From Deltaproteobacteria bacterium (GTDB lineage Bacteria > Desulfobacterota > DSM-4660 > Desulfatiglandales > Desulfatiglandaceae): a stretch of DNA of 64,000 bases. The stretch covers positions 110,037-174,036 of the forward strand of contig JAIPDI010000004.1 in NCBI GenBank assembly GCA_021737785.1. The letters are read 5' to 3'. The notes below the pieces were generated by a model. It worked only from the letters and a program-made list of their open reading frames with translations, searched no databases and was not told the DNA's origin. This document shows positions 18,709 to 25,539 of this stretch, in pieces. Numbering within the stretch: position 1 is the stretch's first letter; every line of letters starts with the position of its first letter. The position numbers and the translations under genes are program-made.

Positions 18709-19128
18709 AATCAATTGAACCGCGATGCCTCAGATCCGGATCCTCTCCATCTTTTCCAGCCCATTTTTAATGGTCCGGGCGTGTTCTTCAAACCCCGGCT
18801 TTCCAATCAATGCGAACACGGCCTGCCGCGAATTCCTGAATATCGATATGGGCCATGGCCAGCCCCACCAGACCGACATCCGTCAGGACGGAAAAGCGCC
18901 CTATTTTATCTCTCTGTCCCGAATGCCTGACCGCGGTGGAGGCCGGTTTTCATCTTAACTGCCACAATATACAACATTCTTCCCTGCCGCAAGCCCAAAA
19001 AAGGAACCGCCCGGGGTCGTGCGGGCAAAACGCTGATTCCGCGGGAAGACTTCTCTGATATAAAAGCCATGTTCGCCAAGATTCATGAAGTCTGCAGAGA
19101 ATAGTGATATCAGCCATAAGCGATGGGA
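18709..19128. other. Gap without a confident gene between ANTAR gene and ligD
   Basis: About 420 nt. On the minus strand a 53-codon frame near 18730-18890 ends in a basic, helical-looking tail (EEHARTIKNGLEKMERIRI). It has no ribosome site, its neighbouring frames are equally open, and it is not recognisable. I see no RNA gene or repeat. Confidence 0.4.
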
Positions 19129-21642
19129 CTATTTCCAGGGAATTTCCAACCGCTTTTTTCTCTCCTTGCTGAGGGACTGGCGGATGTTGAAGAATTCCGG
19201 CCAGGGGTCGCGGTTCGGACCGGTGAGACGGGAGGAGAAATTCAGAACTGTGAAGCGGTTCGGGGACAGCTCCGGGGACAGTTCATCCCAGCCGATGGGG
19301 GTGGAAACCGGGGCCCCGGGATGGGCCCGGGTGGAATAGGGGGCCACGGCCGTGGCGCCGCGCCCGTTTCTGAGATAATCCACAAATATCCTGCGGCGGC
19401 GTTTGGATTTGTCCATAACCGAGACCATGAGGTCCGGCCGCAGACGGACCATGTGCTGGGCCACCTTTTTGGCAAACCCCTTGACCTCGTCCCACTCGGA
19501 ACGCCGGTCCAGGGGGATGACCACGTGAAACCCCTTGCCCCCGGTTGTCTTTAAGAAACTTACCAGATCGAGCGCGTCCAGAAACGCGTGCAGCAGTTCA
19601 AGGGCTTCCACCATATGTTCCGGCTGTATTTCCGGCCCCGGATCCAGGTCGAAGATCATCCGGTCGGGTCGTTCCAGCATGTCGCTCCGGCTGCCCCATG
19701 GGTGGATTTCGAGGACCCCGAGCTGGACCAGGGAGATCAGACCGGGAAGATCCCGGACAGCGGCATAAACACGCTGCTTCCCTTTCTCCTGAATCGGGAC
19801 CTCCTTCAGGGTGCCCGGTATCTGTTCGTTCAGGTGTTTCTGGTAGAAACAATGGGCCTGATGACCCCTGGGACAGCGGACCAAAGAGAGGGGCCGGTCG
19901 ACCAGATGGGGCAGAATAAGATCGGCGATACGTTCATAAAAAAATGCCAGGTCACGCTTGGTCAGCCCCTGCTCCGGATAGAGAATCCGTTCCGGATTGC
20001 TGAGGATCACGCCCGCCACGCGGTTGGGTTTCCCGTCCCCCCCGGCGTTTTCATCGGGTGCGGGTTCTGACATTTCTTCCGGGAGTTCCAGACCCACCTC
20101 CCGGGCCGGCTTGTCCAGCCTTAAGCCCTTAAAAGACCCCTGGCGCAGGATATGGTCGTTGGTCCAATCCCCGAATTCAATCTCGGCTGTCAAGAGGGGC
20201 TCGACCCAGTGGACCTTCCTGGCGTCCGGTCCTGACGGCGGATTGTGAAAAGGGCTGCTCGTCTGTTCCAGCGGGGTCAGTCGCTCGGAAATGTCTTTCA
20301 GGGTTTTCTCCTTGAATCCTGTCCCCACCCGGCCTGCGTAGACCAGCCGGTCGGGTTCCTCATAATACCCCAGAAGAAGCGCGCCGAAACCGCTGCGGGA
20401 GCCGGACGGCTCTGAATAGCCGCCGATAACGAATTCCTGTCGTTTGACGCACTTCACCTTCTCCCAGGTCCGGGAACGTCGCTGTTCGTAGCGGCTGCCG
20501 GCCTGTTTGGAAACGATCCCTTCCAGCCCCATCCGGCAGGCATGATCAAATACCCGGTCGCCGTGGCCCTGGATATAATCACCGTATACCAGGGGTTGGG
20601 AAGCCCCCTCCAGGAGTTTCCGCAGGATCCTCTTCCGGTCCAGCAGAGGGACCGAGGTGAGATCGTACCCTGAACCATAAAGTATATCGAAGATATAATA
20701 GACAGGGCGGCCTGAGGTTTCCCCCTTGAGAATATTCTGAAGGGCCTGGAAATCCGGTTTTCCGTCTGACCGGAGCACCACCATCTCGCCGTCCAGAATG
20801 AAGCGGTCAAACGGAAGGGAGGCCGCGGCCCCGGCCACCTCTTTGAATTTGTCGCTCCAGTCCTTATTGTTCCTGGTAATCAGGCGGAGGGTGTCATCTT
20901 TCTTGATGCACAGGATGCGGTAGCCGTCATACTTTATCTCATGCAGCCACTCATCTCCCCGGGGAGGCGCCTTGGCCAATATTGCCAGGTGAGGTCTGGG
21001 CCGGACAGGCATGGGGGCCGGTTCGGCGCCCTGCACCGCAAAGAGCCCCTCGTCCCCGGGCCGGGAAACGCCCTCACCCGAAGCGATCTCTTCCATGGTC
21101 CGGCCGGTGAGGGCACTGCGGGTTTCCTCGTCCGAGGCATCCGGGAGATGGCCCGGACGCGCCTCCGGATCTTTTTTCTTGATGAGCAGCCAATTCTTCC
21201 CCTCCTGATCCGAGGGGCTGTTCATGCGGGCCAGTGTCCAGGATCCTTTCAGCTTCTCCCCCTGCAGACGGAATTTGAGATGCCCGTTGGCATAGGTCTT
21301 GTCCGGGTCTCCCTCGGGCTCCCAGGCGCCCCGGTCCCAGACCATTACCGTTCCCCCGCCGTATTCTCCCTCCGGGATAATTCCTTCGAAATCGGCATAT
21401 TCTACCGGGTGGTCCTCCACATGAACGGCCAGCCGCTTTTGGGAGGGATCGAGACTGGGGCCTTTCGGGACCGCCCAGCTTTTCAGAACGCCACCCAGTT
21501 CCAGCCGGAGATCATAATGGAGACGGCGGGCAGCATGTTTCTGAATCACGTAGATCCTTCCGGAACCACCTTCCGGCTGGCCCGCCCCCGGCTCGGAGGT
21601 ACGCTCGAAATGCCGTTTTTGCCGGTACTTGCGGAGGGTCAT
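19129..21642 (-). CDS. ligD: ATP-dependent DNA ligase D (NHEJ)
   Basis: The 837 residues show the three LigD modules in the order phosphoesterase, ligase, polymerase. The first (residues 25-165) includes HAARRLHYDLRLE and IPEGEYGGGTVMVWDRG. The ligase has nucleotidyl lysine in HEIKYDGYR near residue 237. The AEP-type primase/polymerase (about 550-830) has the DLDPGP metal motif. LigD processes and seals double-strand breaks with Ku. It follows two ku genes on the same strand after about 180 nt. An N-terminal phosphoesterase is a common order in deltaproteobacterial LigD. Confidence 0.95.
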   Translation of the reverse strand: MTLRKYRQKRHFERTSEPGAGQPEGGSGRIYVIQKHAARRLHYDLRLELGGVLKSWAVPKGPSLDPSQKRLAVHVEDHPVEYADFEGIIPEGEYGGGTVMVWDRGAWEPEGDPDKTYANGHLKFRLQGEKLKGSWTLARMNSPSDQEGKNWLLIKKKDPEARPGHLPDASDEETRSALTGRTMEEIASGEGVSRPGDEGLFAVQGAEPAPMPVRPRPHLAILAKAPPRGDEWLHEIKYDGYRILCIKKDDTLRLITRNNKDWSDKFKEVAGAAASLPFDRFILDGEMVVLRSDGKPDFQALQNILKGETSGRPVYYIFDILYGSGYDLTSVPLLDRKRILRKLLEGASQPLVYGDYIQGHGDRVFDHACRMGLEGIVSKQAGSRYEQRRSRTWEKVKCVKRQEFVIGGYSEPSGSRSGFGALLLGYYEEPDRLVYAGRVGTGFKEKTLKDISERLTPLEQTSSPFHNPPSGPDARKVHWVEPLLTAEIEFGDWTNDHILRQGSFKGLRLDKPAREVGLELPEEMSEPAPDENAGGDGKPNRVAGVILSNPERILYPEQGLTKRDLAFFYERIADLILPHLVDRPLSLVRCPRGHQAHCFYQKHLNEQIPGTLKEVPIQEKGKQRVYAAVRDLPGLISLVQLGVLEIHPWGSRSDMLERPDRMIFDLDPGPEIQPEHMVEALELLHAFLDALDLVSFLKTTGGKGFHVVIPLDRRSEWDEVKGFAKKVAQHMVRLRPDLMVSVMDKSKRRRRIFVDYLRNGRGATAVAPYSTRAHPGAPVSTPIGWDELSPELSPNRFTVLNFSSRLTGPNRDPWPEFFNIRQSLSKERKKRLEIPWK

Positions 21643-21823
21643 AAACAGGGCCTTCCCTGAAGGGGTGCTTCTGTCCGGAACAGCTGAGTAGCACGCTTGA
21701 TTTCGGAAATTATGGTGAAAGGGGCGTAGGAGGTATTATTTAAACTCTTCTTTATCATTAAACTCGACGGTCTTGTAAAGAGAGTTTCATGTCGTCGTCC
21801 CGGCGAAAGCAGGGGTCCGATAA

Positions 21824-22639
21824 CTATCTCTTTTCCTCCATGCTCCGCTTCAGGATTTCCATAAGGTCGATGACCTTGCCTGTCTCCTTCTTTTTCTCTT
21901 CAACAACTTCCTGGACCTCTATGATGTCCCGGCCGGAATCTTTCTTCCTTTTCACCAGATCGAGGAGCCTGCCGGCATCGACATCCTCCAGGTCTTTTTT
22001 GTCGATATCGTCGATGGAGGCGGCGCGAACCGCCTTTTCCATGGCGGCCAGGCCGGTGTCAGTCGCCTTCTCGGTTCCTGTCAGGCCGGCCTCTTCGGGC
22101 CGGCGTATCTCATCCTCGAAGCGAAGGGTCACGGCCCGAAGGATTCCGTTTTGGGCCAGGATGGCCACCAGATATTCCTTGGAGCGCATAACAAATGTGG
22201 CAACTCCGGCAAGGCCTGTCTTCTCCATGGTTTCGACCAGGAGCCGGTACGGCTTTCGGGAATCCCCTGTGGGCACGAGAAAATAGGAGCGATCGAAGTA
22301 AAAAGGGGAGATCTGATCCGCAGGCACAAACCGGCGCAGGTCGATCTCCCTGCTCTTTTCCGGTGCCAGAGACTCAAGCTCCTTATCCGAAAGCACCACA
22401 AAATGTCCTTTTTCAATCTCGTATCCCCGGACGATCTCTTCAGAATCTATGGGACGGTTTTCGGACGGACAGACATACCGGCGTTCCAGCGGGGTCCCGT
22501 CGGGAGCCAGCATGCGCAGGGATACTCGCTGTGTCCGGTTCCCCGGCAGAAGGGCCACGGGGACGCTGACCAGTCCGAAAGTGACCGTCCCTGACCAGAA
22601 GGCCCGGCGGCGGAGCAGTTCCTCATTTTGCTCGGGCAA
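21824..22639 (-). CDS. ku: Ku protein, first paralogue
   Basis: The 271-residue Ku core protein (FWSGTVTFGLVSVPVAL, IVRGYEIEKGHFVVLSDKELESL, PYRLLVETMEKTGLAGVATFVM) is a ring-forming DNA end-binding protein. Its start overlaps the end of the second ku gene by 17 nt, so the two are translated from one message. The C-terminal tail is short and charged. It probably recruits LigD encoded downstream. Confidence 0.92.
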   Translation of the reverse strand: MPEQNEELLRRRAFWSGTVTFGLVSVPVALLPGNRTQRVSLRMLAPDGTPLERRYVCPSENRPIDSEEIVRGYEIEKGHFVVLSDKELESLAPEKSREIDLRRFVPADQISPFYFDRSYFLVPTGDSRKPYRLLVETMEKTGLAGVATFVMRSKEYLVAILAQNGILRAVTLRFEDEIRRPEEAGLTGTEKATDTGLAAMEKAVRAASIDDIDKKDLEDVDAGRLLDLVKRKKDSGRDIIEVQEVVEEKKKETGKVIDLMEILKRSMEEKR

Positions 22640-23423
22640 CTTTCCTCTCCTCCCTGGCTTTCCGGATACTCTGTTTTAACATCTCCGAGAGGGATATGAC
22701 TTCCGCTTTTCGTTTTTTTGGCTTTTCCACACGCATTTTCCCACCCCGGGCCTTGGTCCGGACCAGTTCCATCACCCGCTCCCGGTATTCATCATGAAAA
22801 TCCCCTGGATTGAAATCCCCCTCCAACGCGTGCACCAGTTGCCCGGCCATTTTGAGTTCCTCCTTCTCGAGGGTCCGGCCCTTGGGACGGGGAAGCTCGG
22901 CGGCCTCTATCACCTCACCCGAGAATCGCAGCGTGATCATCTTCAAATGCCCTTTTTCAGCCCTTAGCGCGCCGATATAGGTTTTGTTCCGCATGGTCCA
23001 TTGGGCAAAACCCTCTTTTCCGGTTGTTTCCAGGACCTGGGCCAGGGCCGCATAATCCTGTATGTTTCCGTCCGGCCCAAGATAGTAGGGGCGGTCGTAC
23101 CACTGATGACCGATGTGTCCCGCATCCAGGAAGCCCTTGACAGTCACCTCCCGGTCGGCGTGCGGGGCCAGGGCCTCGAGCTCTTTATCCTCTATGATAA
23201 TAACGGTTCCTTCCTCGTCATCCACGTATCCGCGCCGGATCTTTTCTTTGGGTACCGGTTCATTGGTGCGCGGATTGATCATCTGCTGGACTACCGGCAC
23301 TTGGTCCTTGTCGTGAAGCAGTCTGAAGTGGATTTTACGATCCTCTACTGCTGAGAAAAATTTTACAGGGATGGAAATGGATTGGAACGAAATAACTCCT
23401 TTCCAGATCGCGCGCGCCGCCAT
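22623..23423 (-). CDS. ku: Ku protein, second paralogue
   Basis: The 266-residue Ku (AIWKGVISFQSISIPVKFFSA, IRRGYVDDEEGTVIIIEDKELEAL) differs clearly from its neighbour but has the same core and a lysine/arginine-rich tail (GKMRVEKPKKRKAEVISL, ending KAREERKVARAK) of the kind that binds DNA. Two tandem, overlapping ku genes suggest a heterodimer or two specialised homodimers. It begins three bases after the Cys-rich mini-protein stop. Confidence 0.93.
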   Translation of the reverse strand: MAARAIWKGVISFQSISIPVKFFSAVEDRKIHFRLLHDKDQVPVVQQMINPRTNEPVPKEKIRRGYVDDEEGTVIIIEDKELEALAPHADREVTVKGFLDAGHIGHQWYDRPYYLGPDGNIQDYAALAQVLETTGKEGFAQWTMRNKTYIGALRAEKGHLKMITLRFSGEVIEAAELPRPKGRTLEKEELKMAGQLVHALEGDFNPGDFHDEYRERVMELVRTKARGGKMRVEKPKKRKAEVISLSEMLKQSIRKAREERKVARAK

Positions 23424-23425
23424 TA

Positions 23426-23620
23426 TCAGCTATCTCCTTCGGACAGAAGGGAACATTCAGGACAGCATATCTCCGGTTCGTCGGAGGCACAGCACCATGG
23501 ACATATGGGTCCGTCGCAGTGAACGCACCGGCGTTCCATCTCATAGCTGTAAGGTTGGCAGCAGAAGGGACAGGTTTCCTCACCTTCCAACCACCAGGGA
23601 AGGGCGTCTTTTTCACCCAC
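23426..23620 (-). CDS. Cys-rich zinc-ribbon-like mini-protein before ku
   Basis: A GTG-started 64-residue frame behind AAGGAGAGAGACC. It contains eleven cysteines in CxxC-type pairs (ETCPFCCQPY, RRCVHCDGPICPWCC, ICCPECS), consistent with two zinc ribbons. It ends only three bases before the ku start, so it is probably the first gene of the end-joining operon. Function unknown; a DNA- or protein-binding accessory is possible. Confidence 0.7.
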   Translation of the reverse strand: MGEKDALPWWLEGEETCPFCCQPYSYEMERRCVHCDGPICPWCCASDEPEICCPECSLLSEGDS

Positions 23621-24062
23621 GGTCTCTCTCCTTATTCATAAATATTCAGTGAACATGGGGGCCTGGATCCCCACATCATCCATCCAGGCACGGCCGGGCC
23701 TTAATGGTCCCGCCCTTTTCGCTGGTTTTGCTGCTGGTTCGGGGAGTGCGATGGCTTGCCGTCCGGGCTTTAGGCAGTTCTCTTATCAGCCCATGCAACT
23801 GCCTGAAAGAAGAGTGAAAACTCCCGCATCCCTTGGATTCTCATAGATCCAGAATGTATGCACGACAGGCGGAAAGGTTAAGTAGGTGAAGCCGGTATTT
23901 CACTCTGAAAACAACCCTATTTTGCGAGGAAGGAAAGCGCCTTCCCCGCCATCTCAGACGAAAAAAATGGCATAAGCTCAACAAAAATGCTTGACAGGGG
24001 CATCGGGAGGTATTAATTAGTAACACAAAACATTATTCCGAAACGCTAACGAATGTGGAGAC
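23621..24062. other. Divergent intergenic region between NHEJ and iron loci
   Basis: About 440 nt with no convincing gene. A short hairpin (GGAAGG with CCTTCC) lies near 23930, and the promoter of the DtxR-type gene lies at the right end. The remainder shows no recognisable element. Confidence 0.5.
23991..24019 (+). promoter_or_regulatory. Promoter of the DtxR-feo operon
   Basis: TTGACA (23991-23996), a 17-nt spacer and TAATTA (24014-24019), 44 nt before the regulator start. The AT-rich dyad ATTAATTAGTAA overlapping the -10 could be a metal-regulator site. Confidence 0.5.
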
Positions 24063-24611
24063 ATGGAAATCAGTACCTTGGAAAAAGACGCCCAAAAACC
24101 TTTGACGCCCACCATGGAAAACTACCTGGAGGCGATCTACAACCTGGACAATGAAAAACGGGTGGTCCGGGTCAAGGATATCGCCAAACGGCTCGGGGTC
24201 AAGATGCCCACGGTTACCAATATGCTCAAGACCCTTAATGAGCGGGGATTGATTAACTATGAGCGATATGAATATCTTGAGCTTACCGATAAGGGAGAGG
24301 ATGTCGGCAAAGAGATCAATAGACGGCATCATATCCTGAGAGATTTCCTGACAGATATTTTGGGTATCGATTTTGACAAGGCCGATGAAGAGGCATGCAG
24401 CATGGAACATGCCATCGGTCCTGCCACCATGGACCGGATGGTGGCGTTTATGGAGTTTATCCAGTCGTGTCCGAGGACCGGCGAGAACTGGCTGGAGCGT
24501 TTTGAGGATTTTCGGGCACACGGGAGGAACACGTCCAGATGCCTGGTGCATATGAAGGCCTTTGCCGACGAATTGGAAGACAGAATGAAAGACATGGAGA
24601 CTGGAGGGTAG
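24063..24611 (+). CDS. DtxR/MntR-family metal-dependent repressor
   Basis: The 182-residue protein has an N-terminal winged helix (TMENYLEAIYNLDNEKRVVR, VKDIAKRLGVKMPTVTNMLK) and a dimer/metal domain with HHILRDFLTDILGIDFDKADEEACSMEHAI, holding the His/Glu/Cys/Glu/His ligands typical of the family. It would repress metal-uptake genes when Fe(II) or Mn(II) is bound. Four bases separate it from feoA, so it heads the iron-uptake operon and probably autoregulates. The C-terminal extension ends in a short acidic tail. Confidence 0.9.
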   Translation: MEISTLEKDAQKPLTPTMENYLEAIYNLDNEKRVVRVKDIAKRLGVKMPTVTNMLKTLNERGLINYERYEYLELTDKGEDVGKEINRRHHILRDFLTDILGIDFDKADEEACSMEHAIGPATMDRMVAFMEFIQSCPRTGENWLERFEDFRAHGRNTSRCLVHMKAFADELEDRMKDMETGG

Positions 24612-24615
24612 AACA

Positions 24616-24834
24616 ATGACGGATCTCAGCAGGGTTGACCAGGGAAAAGAGGTGACCCTTGTGCGAATCGACGGGGGCAGGGGTATGAGGTCGAAGCTTT
24701 ACAGCATGGGCCTTGTGCCTGGGTCGGCCTTTACTGTCTTGAGTCGGGGCCGAGGAGGGCCTGTGATGCTCAGGGTAAAGGACGCCAGTCTGGCTATTGG
24801 TCAGGGAATGGCCCGGAAAATTTTCGTGGAGTAA
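24616..24834 (+). CDS. feoA: FeoA-family protein (copy 1)
   Basis: A 72-residue SH3-like FeoA domain: EVTLVRIDGGRGMRSKLYSMGL, then VPGSAFTVLSRGRGGPVML and the closing LAIGQGMARKIFVE. FeoA supports FeoB-mediated Fe(II) import at the membrane. It directly follows the regulator. A run of Ts after the stop overlaps the next promoter region. Confidence 0.9.
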   Translation: MTDLSRVDQGKEVTLVRIDGGRGMRSKLYSMGLVPGSAFTVLSRGRGGPVMLRVKDASLAIGQGMARKIFVE

Positions 24835-24840
24835 TTTTTT

Positions 24841-24869
24841 TTGTGCCACTTATTAGATACACCTAATAT
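24841..24869 (+). promoter_or_regulatory. Internal promoter with DtxR-like operator
   Basis: An inverted repeat TATTAG-N6-CTAATA (24851-24868) contains TTAGATACACCTAA, close to the TTAGGT...ACCTAA pattern known for DtxR/IdeR operators. It overlaps a possible promoter, TTGTGC (24841) and TAATAT (24864) with 17-nt spacing. This suggests the rest of the feo cluster has its own metal-repressed promoter. Confidence 0.5.
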
Positions 24870-24888
24870 CGTTCGAGGCTTTTAACAA

Positions 24889-25185
24889 ATGGAACTTCCG
24901 GACAAACAAGAACTGATTACGGCGCTTGGGAGAAGCGCTGAGGAACTGCATCAACATATTGAACTCCATCGAAAACTGGTGACATCCATGCTGGGAACAG
25001 GCGTGGATGAGGCCGATATACAGGCGCTGTTCCATGTCTGTCCGCGGCGTAACCGCGAGGCAAGACTTCGAGAAGCCATTCAGGAGACCATCGAGGTCCT
25101 GGATGAGAGCAGGAAGGCATTCAAATCCAAGAGGCTGGAGGCCTTGCGGAAACGGCTGACGAGCCTGTTGATCGATAACAGATAG
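24889..25185 (+). CDS. Small helical protein between feoA copies, unknown
   Basis: This 98-residue, charged, largely alpha-helical protein (LGRSAEELHQHIELHRKLVTSML, then ARLREAIQETIEVLDESRKAF) has a single cysteine (HVCPRR). I do not recognise a family. It begins 20 nt after the putative DtxR-type operator and lies between two feoA genes, so a role in iron uptake or its regulation is likely by position alone. Confidence 0.6.
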   Translation: MELPDKQELITALGRSAEELHQHIELHRKLVTSMLGTGVDEADIQALFHVCPRRNREARLREAIQETIEVLDESRKAFKSKRLEALRKRLTSLLIDNR

Positions 25186-25198
25186 AGATTCAGAGACT

Positions 25199-25285
25199 GT
25201 CTTACGGGTTCCGGCCATAACACAGGCGCGGGGCAAGTGAAGGCGCGACTCGATAGGGACGACCATCGAGGTGCGCCTTTTTTTT
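25199..25285 (+). promoter_or_regulatory. Conserved leader motif plus intrinsic terminator upstream of feoA2-feoB
   Basis: GTCTTACGGGT at 25199 and GGGGCAAGTGAAGGCGC at 25230-25246 are shared with the leader at 29684. The motif runs into a terminator: stem 25242-25254 with 25265-25277 (13 bp, minor mismatches), loop AGGGACGACC, then eight Ts. The gene starts 30 nt later. Sequence conservation next to a terminator is the layout of a riboswitch or protein-controlled attenuator; the class is not recognised. Confidence 0.6.
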
Positions 25286-25314
25286 GTTTGCGTAAATCGA
25301 CGGGAGGAAAGGCG

Positions 25315-25539
25315 ATGACATTGGATGAATTGAAACCCGGCAGCCGGTGCCGCATCAAGGGCCTGTCTGTTCGGGACAAGCTGGGACAGCGCCTTCTGGA
25401 TATGGGCGTTTATCCCGGAACCCAGCTGACGGTGATTCGGAATGCCCCTCTTGATGACCCCATGGAGGTATCCCTGGGCGGCTTTTTTGTAAGCCTGCGT
25501 CATGACGAGGCCCGATTCGTTGAGGTGGAACCGCAATGA
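25315..25539 (+). CDS. feoA: FeoA-family protein (copy 2)
   Basis: Start at 25315 behind CGGGAGGAAAGGCG gives 74 residues: LDELKPGSRCRIKGL, LGQRLLDMGVYPGTQLTVI and VSLGGFFVSLRHDEARFVEV, a complete FeoA fold. Its stop overlaps the feoB start by four bases (ATGA), so translation is coupled. It sits behind the conserved leader and terminator at 25199. Confidence 0.93.
   Translation: MTLDELKPGSRCRIKGLSVRDKLGQRLLDMGVYPGTQLTVIRNAPLDDPMEVSLGGFFVSLRHDEARFVEVEPQ

Noticed and set aside
25255..25264. GGGACGACC in the feoA2 leader as a guanidine-II (mini-ykkC) riboswitch
   Set aside because: The motif sits in the terminator loop and is not present in the second copy of the leader; the required pair of ACGR hairpins is missing.
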